A stretch of DNA of 64,000 nt. Source: Glutamicibacter halophytocola. Its GTDB lineage: Bacteria; Actinomycetota; Actinomycetes; Actinomycetales; Micrococcaceae. The position numbers were made by a program, and so were the translations under genes. Location: the NCBI RefSeq assembly GCF_001302565.1, contig NZ_CP012750.1, positions 930,001 through 994,000 on the forward strand, written 5' to 3'. The notes under the pieces were generated by a model. It was not told the DNA's origin. It worked only from the letters and a program-made list of their open reading frames with translations, and made no database searches. This document shows, in pieces, positions 26,853 to 36,700 of this stretch. Numbering within the stretch: position 1 is the first letter of the stretch; every line of letters begins with the position of its first letter.

Positions 26853-27057
26853 TCCCGTTCAAGCTTGCCATGTCTCATTATGTGAACGCCTAAATACCCG
26901 CTAGTTAGATGGGGAATGGCGTGCTGGCGATCGCAAACGGAGCCTTTGGTGTCCAAATAGCGGACATGAATATCCGAATACTGGTCATTGAGGTTTAAGA
27001 TTGTGACATTCGTAAATGAACGACTCACTCGTACTTCCACTCTAAGGAGCAGCCTCA
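26853..27057 (+). promoter_or_regulatory. Long 5' leader of the MFS gene
   Basis: The gene-free stretch 26726-27057 holds the lpdA terminator, this promoter and about 205 bases of leader. CGTTCA near 26857 can pair with TGAACG about 20 bases later. No credible small ORF is seen. The region ends in AAGGAG before the ATG. It could hold a regulatory RNA, but no known class is recognised. Confidence 0.35.
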
Positions 27058-28446
27058 ATGTCGCAGGCTAACCAGACGGTGGTGCCAAAGGAGAACTCAC
27101 GCGGACGCGTGCTGTTTGCCAGCATGATCGGCACTACGGTCGAATTCTTCGATTTCTACGCCTACGCCACTGCGTCGGTGCTCGTGTTCCCGGCGCTGTT
27201 CTTCCCGAACGCCACCGCCATCAACGCGATCCTCTCCTCGTTTGCGATCTTCGGTGTCGCTTTCGTCGCCCGCCCGCTTGGCTCGATTATCTTCGGCCAC
27301 TACGGCGACAAGCTGGGTCGCAAGGGAACCCTGGTTGCATCGCTGCTGCTGATGGGTATTGCCACCTTCCTCATTGGCTTCCTGCCGCCTGCGGCCGGCA
27401 GCTGGACGGTGCTGGCTCCGACGGCTCTGGTGCTCCTGCGCTTCGCCCAGGGCCTGGCGCTGGGCGGCGAATGGTCCGGAGCCGCGCTGCTGGCCACCGA
27501 GAACGCCCCGAAGAACAAGCGGGCCATCTACGGCACCTTCCCGCAGCTGGGAGCTCCGATTGGCTTCATCATTGCCAACCTGATGTTCGTAGCGCTGCAA
27601 ACCTGGAGCACCCCGGAACAGTTCCAGGCATGGGGCTGGCGCATTCCATTCTTCTTCTCCGCGGTGATGGTGATCATCGGCCTGTGGGTCCGCCTGAAAC
27701 TGGTTGAATCCGCGTCCTTCCAGAAGGTCCTGGATCAGAAGAAGGTCGTCAAGTCGCCATTCGCGGTCACCATGAAGAAGCACTGGCGCCCAACTCTGGC
27801 TGGTACCTTCATCATGCTGGCAACCTACGTGCTGTTCTACCTGATGACCTCCTTCACCCTGACCTACGGCACCCAGCCGGCCAGCGTCGAGCAGGCCACC
27901 GCCGCCGCGGAGGCCAAGGGCAAGGCCTTCGACGCTACCGGATTCGTTCCAGGCCTGGGCATTGAACGCCCGACCTTCTTGACCATGCTGATCATCGGCG
28001 TAGTCTTCTTCGGCATCTTCACCGTGGTTTCCGGTCCCTTGGCCGAGAAATTCGGACGCCGCAAGTTCCTGATCTGGGTTTCGGCCGGCATCTTGGTCTT
28101 CGGCCTGGCCTGGACCCTGTTCTTCGGACCAGGACAGGCTGCCGCCATGGCAGGTCTGATCATCGGCTTCACCCTGATGGGACTGACCTTCGGCCCGATG
28201 GCTGCCTACCTTCCAGAGCTGTTCCCATCGAACGTGCGCTACACGGGGTCGGCTGTGGCCTACAACCTGTCCTCGGTGATCGGTGCGGCTCCTGCCTCCT
28301 TCGTCGCAGTGGCCCTTTGGAAGGCCGGAGGCGGCAACACCATGGGCGTGGGACTCTACCTGGCCCTGGGCGCCGCGCTGACTTTGGTCGCACTGTTCCT
28401 GACTCGCGACACCTCGGATGTCGACTTGGAAGAGTACATCGAGTAA
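27058..28446 (+). CDS. MFS transporter, metabolite:H+ symporter (MHS) family
   Basis: A 462-residue, 12-helix permease. The N-terminal ASMIGTTVEFFDFYAYATAS and the loop GHYGDKLGRKGTL are diagnostic of the MHS family (shikimate, proline/betaine and ketoglutarate permeases). FAQGLALGGEWSGAALLATE and the C-half KFGRRKF loop also fit. Substrate not readable. ATG 27058 has AAGGAG at good spacing. It stands alone between terminators behind a strong promoter and long leader. Confidence 0.9.
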   Translation: MSQANQTVVPKENSRGRVLFASMIGTTVEFFDFYAYATASVLVFPALFFPNATAINAILSSFAIFGVAFVARPLGSIIFGHYGDKLGRKGTLVASLLLMGIATFLIGFLPPAAGSWTVLAPTALVLLRFAQGLALGGEWSGAALLATENAPKNKRAIYGTFPQLGAPIGFIIANLMFVALQTWSTPEQFQAWGWRIPFFFSAVMVIIGLWVRLKLVESASFQKVLDQKKVVKSPFAVTMKKHWRPTLAGTFIMLATYVLFYLMTSFTLTYGTQPASVEQATAAAEAKGKAFDATGFVPGLGIERPTFLTMLIIGVVFFGIFTVVSGPLAEKFGRRKFLIWVSAGILVFGLAWTLFFGPGQAAAMAGLIIGFTLMGLTFGPMAAYLPELFPSNVRYTGSAVAYNLSSVIGAAPASFVAVALWKAGGGNTMGVGLYLALGAALTLVALFLTRDTSDVDLEEYIE

Positions 28447-28465
28447 ATAGATTGCGCATTGACTA

Positions 28466-28510
28466 GGGCAAGGCCTGGCAGATCATCAGATGATCTGCCA
28501 GGCCTTGCCC
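28466..28510 (+). terminator. Terminator after the MFS gene
   Basis: A perfect palindrome of about 22 bp per arm (28466-28487 and 28489-28510), followed by TATTG. Confidence 0.8.
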
Positions 28511-28576
28511 TATTGCATCTAAAAATTAGTGTGCAAGTATGGGCGGGTAAGCCAATTCTTTCGAAAGGGAGCAGCC

Positions 28577-29317
28577 ATGCGCATTGCAGTTGCAGGAGGA
28601 ACCGGAGTTCTCGGCCGGCAAGTCGTGGAGAAGCTCGCCGCCCTGGGCCACGAGCCGGTGGTGCTCGCACGGTCAGCAGGCTGCGATTTGACCAACTACC
28701 ACTCGGTGAAGCAGTGGCTGGTCGACTGCGAGGCGGTCATTGACGTCTCTGGCTCTTCAACCACGAGCGCTTCTGCATCAATGCGCTATTTCACGCAGTC
28801 CACCGCGAACCTCATCCGGGTCGGGCGCGAGGCCGGCGTGCAAAACCACGTGGCGCTCTCAATCGTGGGCGCTGCCAAGATCGACTCTGGATACTATGCC
28901 GGCAAGGCGGCGCAGGAGCGCATGCTGCAGATCCTCGAAGGAGGCTACACGATCTTGCGCGCCACCCAATTCCACGAATTCGTGGGACAGAATATCGACC
29001 GGCTCGGCGCAGGGCCGGTGCAGATGGCCCCGAAAATGAGCCTGCAGCCGATCGCAGGAGCCGAAGTTGCGGCCGCCCTGATTGAACTGGCCCTCGCGCC
29101 GGCCCAGGGAGTGGTACAGGACCTTGCCGGTCCGAAGAAAGAAGAAATGCCAGAGCTTTTTGCCCAGTATCTGAAACACCAGGGGAAAAACTCGAAGATC
29201 ATTGAAGTTCCGATTCCCGGAGCCATGGGCAAGGCGATGCGCAATGGCGGAATCCTTCCAGATAGCTCCGCTCGTCTCGGGCAAGAAACTTTCACTCATT
29301 GGCTTGCTCGCCAGTAG
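28577..29317 (+). CDS. NmrA-like NAD(P)-binding protein (atypical SDR)
   Basis: 246 residues: MRIAVAGGTGVLGRQVVEKL is a Rossmann GxxGxxG, and VALSIVGAAKIDSGYYAGKAAQE carries the atypical-SDR YxxxK. QFHEFVGQNIDR resembles NmrA/NAD(P)H-dependent quinone reductase-like members. Such proteins are either NAD(P) sensors or oxidoreductases. ATG 28577 follows GGGAG at 28567-28571; the frame is open further upstream without a ribosome site. The next gene follows 42 bases later. Confidence 0.85.
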   Translation: MRIAVAGGTGVLGRQVVEKLAALGHEPVVLARSAGCDLTNYHSVKQWLVDCEAVIDVSGSSTTSASASMRYFTQSTANLIRVGREAGVQNHVALSIVGAAKIDSGYYAGKAAQERMLQILEGGYTILRATQFHEFVGQNIDRLGAGPVQMAPKMSLQPIAGAEVAAALIELALAPAQGVVQDLAGPKKEEMPELFAQYLKHQGKNSKIIEVPIPGAMGKAMRNGGILPDSSARLGQETFTHWLARQ

Positions 29318-29359
29318 CTTTCACGGTCGGAAAATCCCAGGAGCAGAAAGGTCCAGGCC

Positions 29360-29815
29360 ATGGAAGAGGACCAGCCCGGCATCGAGTTGGCCCCGACGCC
29401 GCGAGACTTCCCGGGATTTTCCATGCCTTCCTCGGTGCCGCCGGGAATGCGCTTGGAGTTGAGCCGCTCGCGGATTCTCGACGGACAGAACCAGACGTTC
29501 CAAGCATGGATGAATACCCTGAATGAGCGCTATGAGGAGCGCGAGGCCACCTTGTCCGGGCAGCGTGCAGCGTTCGAGGCCACGTTCCGCCATGTCGAGG
29601 CCGATGGCTCCGTGTGGATCTATCATTTGAGCCTGGTGGGGGAGGACGGCGGCGGACTGAATGAACAACAGGAAATTGATGCCGTCCACCAGGGCTATGC
29701 GAGGCAAGCAAAGATGGCTGGGTGGGAAGAACTTGAGCCAAAATTCTTGCTCATGCCGGACCATCTGAGAACGTCCATGGAGCATTGGGCCCGGCACGGA
29801 ACAACCGCCGAATAA
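29360..29815 (+). CDS. Conserved hypothetical protein (possibly DUF6176-like)
   Basis: 151 residues. The centre (MRLELSRSRILDGQNQTFQA, WMNTLNERYEEREATL, WIYHLSLVGED, IDAVHQGYAR) resembles the small DUF6176 ferredoxin-like proteins, from memory and without a search. The N-terminal 30 residues are Pro-rich. AAAGG lies before the ATG. It may be cotranscribed with the NmrA-like gene, and the terminator after it is shared with the convergent carboxylase gene. Confidence 0.65.
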   Translation: MEEDQPGIELAPTPRDFPGFSMPSSVPPGMRLELSRSRILDGQNQTFQAWMNTLNERYEEREATLSGQRAAFEATFRHVEADGSVWIYHLSLVGEDGGGLNEQQEIDAVHQGYARQAKMAGWEELEPKFLLMPDHLRTSMEHWARHGTTAE

Positions 29816-29840
29816 GCGGCGCGCCGTAGTGCACAAAAAA

Positions 29841-29886
29841 GCTGCGGGTTGCTCCCCGTGCAAATGCACTGGGAGCAACCCGCAGC
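29841..29886. terminator. Terminator between the 151-residue gene and the carboxylase alpha gene
   Basis: GCTGCGGGTTGCTCCC (29841-29856) pairs with 29871-29886, and GTGCA/TGCAC extends the stem inside. AAAAAA at 29835-29840 is a T6 tract for minus-strand transcripts. Confidence 0.85.
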
Positions 29887-29901
29887 TTGTAGTGAAGGCC
29901 T

Positions 29902-31683
29902 CTAGCTGGCGTCGTCGATCGTGGCGATCACAGCGCCCGAGGACAGGGTCTCGCCAGCAGCTACTGCCAATCCGTTGACCACGCCATCGCGGTGGGCCGT
30001 GATTGGCTGTTCCATCTTCATGGCCTCCAGCACGACAATCAGGTCGCCCTGGGCAACTTCGGTGCCGTTTTCCACGGCCACCTTGACGATGGTGCCCTGC
30101 ATTGGCGAGCGCAGCTCGGCGCTGTTGGCGCTGGAGCCTGCAGCAGCCTTGCGGCTGGATTTGCGCTTCTTCTTGCCCGCAGCGCGTTCCGCGCCATTGG
30201 AGGACAACGAGCCCAGGGACGAGGGCAGGGTCACTTCCAAGCGCTTGCCATCCACCTCAACGGTGACGCTGGTGCGCTCGTTGTCCTCGGCCTCAGCCTC
30301 TGCCCCTGGCATGGGGTGAGGTTCAATGGCGGTGTTGAATTCGGTTTCGATCCAGCGAGTGTGGACCTTGAAGGGGCCCTTTGCAGGAACAAAAGCCGGG
30401 TCGCTCATCACGGCCCGGTGGAATGGCAGAACGGTGGCCATGCCTTCGATCTGGAATTCTTCCAGCGCGCGGCGCGCACGCGCGGCAGCGACCTCGCGGG
30501 TGCCGCCAGTAACGATCAGCTTGGAGATCATCGAGTCGAAGTTCCCCGAGACGCTCTCGCCCTGCTCGATCCCGGAGTCAACTCGAACGCCTGGACCGGA
30601 AGGCAGGTTCATCTTGGTGATGGTGCCCGGGGTTGGCATGAAGTTGCGACCGGCATCCTCGCCGTTGATGCGGAATTCGAAGGAGTGGCCACGAACTTCT
30701 GGATCGGTGTAGCCGAGTTCTTCGCCACGGGCGATGCGGAACTGCTCGCGGACCAGATCCAGCCCGGTGACTTCCTCGGACACCGGGTGCTCCACCTGCA
30801 GGCGGGTGTTGACCTCAAGGAAGGAAATCACGCCGTCCTGGCCCACCAGGAACTCGCAGGTGCCGGCGCCGGTGTACTTGGCTTCACGCAGGATCGCCTT
30901 GGAGGCCTCGTAGAGGCGGGTGATCTGCTCTTCGCTCAAGAATGGCGCTGGTGCTTCTTCAACCAGCTTCTGGTTGCGGCGCTGCAGCGAGCAGTCGCGC
31001 GTGGAGACGACCACGACATTGCCGTGTGCGTCCGCCAGGCACTGGGTTTCCACGTGGCGTGGTGCATCCAGGAAGCGTTCGATGAAGCATTCGCCGCGGC
31101 CAAAGGCGGCCACTGCTTCGCGAACTGCCGAGTCATAGAGCTCGCCGATTTCTTCGCGGTTGCGAACGACCTTGATGCCGCGCCCGCCGCCACCGTAGGC
31201 GGCCTTGATGGCCAGTGGCAGGCCATGCTCGTCGGCGAAGGTGTAGACCTCTTCCGCCGAGGCCACCGGATCCTTGGTTCCAGGGACCAGGGGAGCGCCA
31301 ACCTTTTCGGCAATATGGCGGGCTTTGACCTTGTCGCCCAGCTGGTCGATGGACTGCGGCGAAGGGCCGATCCAGGTCAGGCCAGCGTCGATCACGGCCT
31401 GGGCGAATTCGGCGTTTTCCGAGAGGAAGCCGTAGCCCGGGTGGATGGCGTCTGCGCCGGAGCGTTCTGCGGCATCCAGGATTTTCTCAATGCGAAGGTA
31501 CGACTCGGCGGCGGTGGTGCCTCCCAGCGCGTAGGCTTCGTCAGCCAAACGCACATGCAGTGCATCGCGGTCGGAGTCAGCGTAGACCGCTACGGACTCG
31601 ATTCCTTCATCGCGTGCGGCACGGATAATGCGCACTGCAATCTCGCCGCGGTTGGCGATTAGCACCTTCGTCAATGGATTCAT
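29902..31683 (-). CDS. Acyl-CoA carboxylase alpha subunit (biotin carboxylase + BCCP)
   Basis: It carboxylates biotin with ATP and bicarbonate and carries the biotin for acetyl/propionyl-CoA carboxylation (fatty acid supply). Domains are the biotin carboxylase N-domain ([13 protein letters not shown]), ATP-grasp ([18 protein letters not shown]), [31 protein letters not shown], a Lys/Ser-rich linker and a C-terminal biotinyl domain with the biotinylated Lys in [11 protein letters not shown] 31683 has AAGG 6 bases upstream and gives 593 residues; ATG 31686 is adjacent. Its beta and epsilon partners lie at 59756-61634. Confidence 0.93.
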   Translation of the reverse strand: MNPLTKVLIANRGEIAVRIIRAARDEGIESVAVYADSDRDALHVRLADEAYALGGTTAAESYLRIEKILDAAERSGADAIHPGYGFLSENAEFAQAVIDAGLTWIGPSPQSIDQLGDKVKARHIAEKVGAPLVPGTKDPVASAEEVYTFADEHGLPLAIKAAYGGGGRGIKVVRNREEIGELYDSAVREAVAAFGRGECFIERFLDAPRHVETQCLADAHGNVVVVSTRDCSLQRRNQKLVEEAPAPFLSEEQITRLYEASKAILREAKYTGAGTCEFLVGQDGVISFLEVNTRLQVEHPVSEEVTGLDLVREQFRIARGEELGYTDPEVRGHSFEFRINGEDAGRNFMPTPGTITKMNLPSGPGVRVDSGIEQGESVSGNFDSMISKLIVTGGTREVAAARARRALEEFQIEGMATVLPFHRAVMSDPAFVPAKGPFKVHTRWIETEFNTAIEPHPMPGAEAEAEDNERTSVTVEVDGKRLEVTLPSSLGSLSSNGAERAAGKKKRKSSRKAAAGSSANSAELRSPMQGTIVKVAVENGTEVAQGDLIVVLEAMKMEQPITAHRDGVVNGLAVAAGETLSSGAVIATIDDAS

Positions 31684-31898
31684 CATGAACCTTGTCTTCA
31701 AAAATAGGGTTTCTCACCTAGGAGCCTATCGTTTTTGTGGGAACTATATGTAGTTAAGCGGTCAAACCCGGGTGTTTGCTCGAAAAGTTTGGAGGAATCC
31801 TACAAAATATCTGCGTCGATCTTCCACGGCTGCCGGCTCTCGCGCGAAAGCATCCCCTGGATTAGGGTGGGAGCAAGCCTCCAGTAAAGGACTTGCAC

Positions 31899-32324
31899 GT
31901 GAAACGTCGAATGCTCATGGCCGTACCGCTGATCTTCGGCGGTTTGCTGCCGATCACCGCTTGTTCCCAGACCTTGGGCATTCCTGCCGTGGATAGGCCG
32001 GCCGGCGAAGCCGATCACTGGCCTGGTGCTGATGAGCAGCTGGAAGGCCTGGATGCCGGGTCGGTGAGGCTGCTTTTCTCCCAAGGCAGTGCCGAGTACT
32101 TTGCCGTGGTTTCGGCCGATCAGTTGACCGCTTGCCTGTATAAGTTCGAGGAGGATTCCAGCCAGGGGAGCATCGGCGGTTGCGGTGCAACCGGTGGCTC
32201 CGATGTCATCGTTGAGGTGAGCACGCCGAATACCAATATGATGCTGGTGCACTCGGGTGCGGATACCGCAGAACTGGAACAGGCAGGCTGGATGCGCATC
32301 CACGAAAACATCATGGTTTTCTAG
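31899..32324 (+). CDS. Putative lipoprotein
   Basis: 141 residues. An N-terminal lipoprotein signal (KRRMLMAVPLIFGGLLP) ends in the lipobox LPITAC-S, so it is probably lipid-anchored outside the membrane. The mature part has two more Cys (LTACLYKF, GGCGATGG) that could form a disulfide, and no known domain. GTG 31899 fits AAAGGA at 31885-31890; TTG 31893 is too close to it. It converges on the CGNR gene with a 3-base gap. Confidence 0.78.
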   Translation: MKRRMLMAVPLIFGGLLPITACSQTLGIPAVDRPAGEADHWPGADEQLEGLDAGSVRLLFSQGSAEYFAVVSADQLTACLYKFEEDSSQGSIGGCGATGGSDVIVEVSTPNTNMMLVHSGADTAELEQAGWMRIHENIMVF

Positions 32325-32327
32325 AAG

Positions 32328-32846
32328 CTAGAGCTGCCGATTTCGATGCCGCCGCACCGCGGCCCTGTTGGCGCAACGCACCGAGCAGTAGCGCTGGCGG
32401 CCGTTGCGAGTCACGTCCACCACTACTTGGGTGCAGGGTTCCGCCTCGCATCGACGCAGCCGCTGCATGCCGCGGGTGGTCAGATGCAAGGCCGTGCCCA
32501 CGGCGATGACCGATCGCAGAACCTGCGGCAGGCTCTGCCCGTCATCGCGATAATGCAGATGCCAGCCTTCGCCGTCGTGATCCACCATGCGCGGGTATGC
32601 CGAGGCGCGGGCCATTTGCCGGTTCAGCAGTTCGGCACGCTGCTCGTCCGTTGACGCGTCCACGATGCGCAGCCAGTCATCGATCACCTCTCGGGTTTCG
32701 CCATGGTCATTACGCCGTTCGGGAAAAGGCATGGTCATGCCCACGTCCCTGGTGCGTTGCTCAATCTCATCGCGATCGCCAGGCCAATTATTGGCCAAGG
32801 ATGCAGCGAGGAGCACCGCATATTCTCCGTAAGGGTTGAGTTGCAT
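32328..32846 (-). CDS. CGNR zinc-finger protein
   Basis: 172 residues. An N-terminal ABATE-like stress-related region is followed by a C-terminal CGNR-type zinc finger: RCEAEPCTQVVVDVTRNG and RYCSVRCANRAAVRRHR, with the CxxxxC...CxxxC ligands. The family motif CGNR reads CANR here. These proteins are putative DNA-binding regulators. ATG 32846; no Shine-Dalgarno visible. Confidence 0.87.
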   Translation of the reverse strand: MQLNPYGEYAVLLAASLANNWPGDRDEIEQRTRDVGMTMPFPERRNDHGETREVIDDWLRIVDASTDEQRAELLNRQMARASAYPRMVDHDGEGWHLHYRDDGQSLPQVLRSVIAVGTALHLTTRGMQRLRRCEAEPCTQVVVDVTRNGRQRYCSVRCANRAAVRRHRNRQL

Positions 32847-32871
32847 AAGGACATTACATCATGCTGATTTC

Positions 32872-33075
32872 ATGACCACCACAGAATGCATTTCCATGAC
32901 CGGGCAGACGGTTTCATCCGGCGAACATGAACACAGCTGGGAAATCGAATCAAGCCACAACACCTCGACCGGAATCGTCCACTATCTGCAGTGCCGGCAG
33001 TGCAAAACCCACCAGATGCGCCAGCTTGGCTTCAGCCACGAGGCAACTTTGTCCAGCAAAGAAGTACGCGCCTAG
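32872..33075 (+). CDS. Small CxxC protein
   Basis: 67 residues, MTTTECISMTG start, then HEHSWEIESSHNTSTG and VHYLQCRQCKTHQM. Short actinobacterial proteins with a W.(V/I)ESxH.TS.G....YxxC..C core are familiar as uncharacterised proteins; the CxxC could bind metal. ATG 32872 has no clear ribosome site; ATG 32896 is possible. Divergent from the CGNR gene. It ends inside a shared terminator. Confidence 0.6.
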   Translation: MTTTECISMTGQTVSSGEHEHSWEIESSHNTSTGIVHYLQCRQCKTHQMRQLGFSHEATLSSKEVRA

Positions 33076-33095
33076 GAACATAGTTCCCAGGCGCG
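33067..33095. terminator. Bidirectional terminator between the small CxxC gene and maf
   Basis: CGCGCCT (33067-33073) pairs with AGGCGCG (33089-33095), and GGAAC (33075-33079) with GTTCC (33083-33087), around ATA. The left arm overlaps the end of the small gene. Confidence 0.7.
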
Positions 33096-33105
33096 CTTCC
33101 AGCGG

Positions 33106-33747
33106 CTATTTCCAGAGGTCCACGATGCTGACTCCGGCGTGGTCCAGCAGGCTGCGAAGAACAAAAACGTCCAGGCCCACGACGTTCTGGAAGTTGCCTT
33201 CAATGGACTCGATGAAGGCGGCAGCCAGGCCATCGATGGTAAATGCCCCAGCGCAGGGCAGCGGCTCCCCGCTGGCAACGTAGGCCTCGATCTCGGCATC
33301 GCTGACGGTGGAGAAGTGAACCACGGTGGAGGAGACCTGGCCTCGGGCCTGTTCCGGATTGGCCGTGTCAATCAGCCAATGTCCCGAATGCAGCACGCCG
33401 GTCGAGCCGCTCAATTGCTGCCAGCGTTCGCGGGCCACCTGCTCGGTATGAGGTTTGCCGTAGGCGACGCCGTCGAGTTCGAAGACCGAATCGCAACCGA
33501 GCACCATCGTCCCGGCAGGATGCCCGGCGTGGGCGACATCTTCAGCCTTGGCTCGGGCCAGCAGCTGAGCTGTCTGCGCAGGGGACTGCTGGCCGTGCCG
33601 GGCAACGGCCGTGGCCAGCACTGCATCCTCATCCACCGCCGAAACCTGGGTGGAGAATTGCAGGCCCGCGTCGGTGAGCACTTTTTTGCGTCCCCACGAG
33701 GCGGAGGCCAGTACTAGCCGGGCGGGAGTCCGGGTCTGCGTGCTCAT
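33106..33747 (-). CDS. maf: Maf nucleotide pyrophosphatase
   Basis: Maf proteins hydrolyse nucleoside triphosphates, including modified ones, to monophosphates and are linked to septum control. LVLASASWGRKKVL is the N-terminal Maf signature (usually SxxR), followed by AVDEDAV, the catalytic VLGCDSVFELDG, YGKPHTEQVARERW and the C-terminal NVVGLDVFVL. 213 residues. Its start overlaps the end of the MMPL gene by 4 bases (ATGA), so it is the third gene of the tetR-MMPL-maf transcript. Confidence 0.92.
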   Translation of the reverse strand: MSTQTRTPARLVLASASWGRKKVLTDAGLQFSTQVSAVDEDAVLATAVARHGQQSPAQTAQLLARAKAEDVAHAGHPAGTMVLGCDSVFELDGVAYGKPHTEQVARERWQQLSGSTGVLHSGHWLIDTANPEQARGQVSSTVVHFSTVSDAEIEAYVASGEPLPCAGAFTIDGLAAAFIESIEGNFQNVVGLDVFVLRSLLDHAGVSIVDLWK

Positions 33748-36700
33748 ACGGTGGCGTTCTCCTTGGTGTAATCCTGGTCGTAGTCATCGTCAGAGGCTGA
33801 TTCCTCGGAATCAAGCAGCTCATTCAACTTCGATCCTTCCACATCAACGTCTGGAAGAATCCTATCCAGCCATTTCGGCAGGTACCAGGCCTTGTCTCCC
33901 AGCAGATGCATCACTGCCGGGATCAGCGTCATGCGGATGATGAACGCATCGAAGAGCACGCCGAAGGCCAACGCGAAGCCCAGCGGCCGGATCATGGCCA
34001 GGTGCGAGAAGACGAATCCGGCAAAGACCGAAATCATGATCAACGCCGCCGCGGTGACCACCGGGGCCGCCATGGAGAATCCGGAGCGCACCGCATCCTT
34101 CGCTGGCTCGCCATGCGCGTAGCGTTCGCGCATCGCCGACACGAGGAATACCTGGTAGTCCATGGCCAGGCCGAAGAGGATGCCGGTGAGCAGGATCGGC
34201 AGGAAGCTGAGCAGCGGTCCGGGAACATTGACGTCGAAGAAGCCGGAGAACCAGCCGAACTGGTAAACCATGACGCTGGCGCCGAAGGCTGCTGCCAGGG
34301 ACAACAGGAAGCCGCCTGTGGCCAGCAAGGGAACGACGATCGAGCGGAAGACCAGCAACAGCAGGATCAGCGACAGGCCAACCACAATGCTCAGGTAGGG
34401 CACCAGCGCGGCCGTAACCTTCTCGGAGACGTCAATCTGGGCAGCAACCTGGCCGGTTACCGCGATATCTGCTCCGGTGGCCTCGGAGAACTCCGAGTAA
34501 TCTTCACGCAATTGGTGAACCAGGGCTTCGGTCTGTTCCGAAGATGGGCCATCGGTCGGGATGACCTGGATTGCTGAGAGCCGGTGGTTGTCAGTCAAGG
34601 CGACCGGGATTGCGGCAACCACGCCGTCATAGCCGCGAAGCTTGTCGGCGACATCCAGCGCCTTGGACTCAGCTTGGCGCTTGGTCAGGGTCTCGGGCAG
34701 ATCAGCCAGGACCAGCAACGGCCCGTTGTAGCCGGCGCCGAACTTGTCGCTGGTCTGTTCGAAGGCCTGGAAAGCCTGCGAGTCCGCAGGTTCCGCGCTG
34801 CCATCAGGCAGGGCGGTACGCATCTGGGTCGCGGGGAGCGCAATGGCTCCAAGAACAATGACCACCAGCAGGGTCACCGGTACGGCCACCTTGGTCACCA
34901 TGCGCACCCAGCGGGCCGAGAATGGTTCCTTGATGACCGGGTTCTCCGCCAATGCTGCAGCCTTGCGGCGGGCGCGCTTGGAGACCAGCCGGGTGCCGGC
35001 CAGCGACAACAAGGCCGGCAGCAGGGTGATGTTCAACAGCACCGAGCAGAAGACGGTGAAGGCTGCCGAGAGGCCCAGCACGGTCAAGAATGGAAGGCCC
35101 GGCACAGCCAGCGCAGCCAAGGCGATGATCACGGTCAAGCCGGCAAAGACCACCGCGTTGCCGCTGGTGCCCACGGAGCGTGCGATCGATTCGCCCACGT
35201 CCATTCCGGCCAGCAACTGGGTGCGGTGCCGGTGGATGATGAACAACGCATAGTCGATACCCACGGCAAGGCCAAGCATCAGCGCCAGGGCCGGGGTAAT
35301 CGAGGCCATGTCGATCAGCGATGAGAAGGCCATGGTTGTGCCCACGCCGGCTCCCACGCCCAGCAGGGCCAAGAGCAGCGGCAAGCCGGCGGCAATCAAT
35401 GTGCCGAGCATGACCACCAGGACGATGGCGGCGATCACCACGCCAATGATTTCCGATGAGCCAAAGACCTGGGACATGTCTTGCATGATCTCTTTGGAGA
35501 AGAGGACTTCGACACCATTGGCTTGCGGGCCGGCGGCAATGGCCTTGATCTGTTCGCGGTCAGCGGGCGTCAACGCATCGGTTTGAATCTTGAAACTCAC
35601 TTGCGAGACAGCGGTGCTCTGATCTTCGGAGACAAAACGCATGTCGGAGTTGGCGCCTACCTGGCGCGCAGCAAACTGCAACTCGGCATGGGCGGCTTCC
35701 AGGTCCTTCTGGCCCTTTTCAACGTCCTTTTCGGCCTGTTCCAGCTCGGCGGTCTTTTCCTTGATGGTTTTTTCGCCGGCTTCGAGCTTCTCCTTGGCCT
35801 TGGCCAAGTCGGCCTTGCCCTTGAGGAATTCGGCCTTCTTCTGATCGAATTCCTTCTGCCCGGCATTCAGCTGTGCTCGCCCGGCATCCAGTTCGGCTTG
35901 GCCTTGTGCCAGCTTGGCCTTGTTGGCATCAATCTCCGACTTCGCCTGGTCCAGCTGTTTCTTGGCGCCGGCGAGCTGCGTTTTAGCCGCGCTGAGCTTG
36001 CTGCTGTTGGCCTTCAGCTCCTTGCGGCCGGAATCTACCTGGGCCTGGCCATCATCGAGCTTCTTGCGCGCAGCATCCAGCTGCTTCAACCCGGCCTCGC
36101 CCTGGGCGATCTTCGCCAACGCGGCCGTGGCCTGGTCCTTGCCGGCCTGGGCTTTTGAAAGTCCAGCTTCGGCGGCGGCCTTGCCCTTTTCTGCCTCGGC
36201 CAGACTGGTCTTGAGCTGGTTCAGGGTTTCGGTGTATTCAGCTACGGCTTGTTCATTGCCGTCGGCTTTGGCTTGTTCAAGGGCCTGTTCGGTGGACTGG
36301 ATCCGCGGGCCCAGCGCGGCAATGGCGGATTCGGCCTTGGCGATCCCGGCCTTGGCCTGGGCCATGCCGTCCTCTGCTTCTTTCAGGCCGGTCGTTGCCT
36401 TGGTCTTGCCCGTGGCAAGCGAGGACTCGAATTCCGAGCGGGATGCGCCGCCAAGCAGTTGCTGCATGCCGGACTTGTATTCTTGCTCTCCGCTGGTGAT
36501 TTCCTTTTGCGCAGCATCAAGCTTTTGCTCGCCGGCGTTGTATTGGGCCTGGCCCGAGTCGTAGGCCTTCTTGCCTGACTTGTACTGGGCAAGGCCATCG
36601 TTGTACTTGGCTTCGCCGGCAGCCAGCTGCGAGGCACCCGAGTCAAGCTTCTTTTGGCCGGCGTCCAGCTGTGCGCCGCTGTCAGCCAGCTTCTTTTCGC

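Noticed and set aside
29992..31662. 556-codon plus-strand open frame opposite the carboxylase alpha gene
   Set aside because: Antisense shadow; the minus strand has full catalytic motifs.
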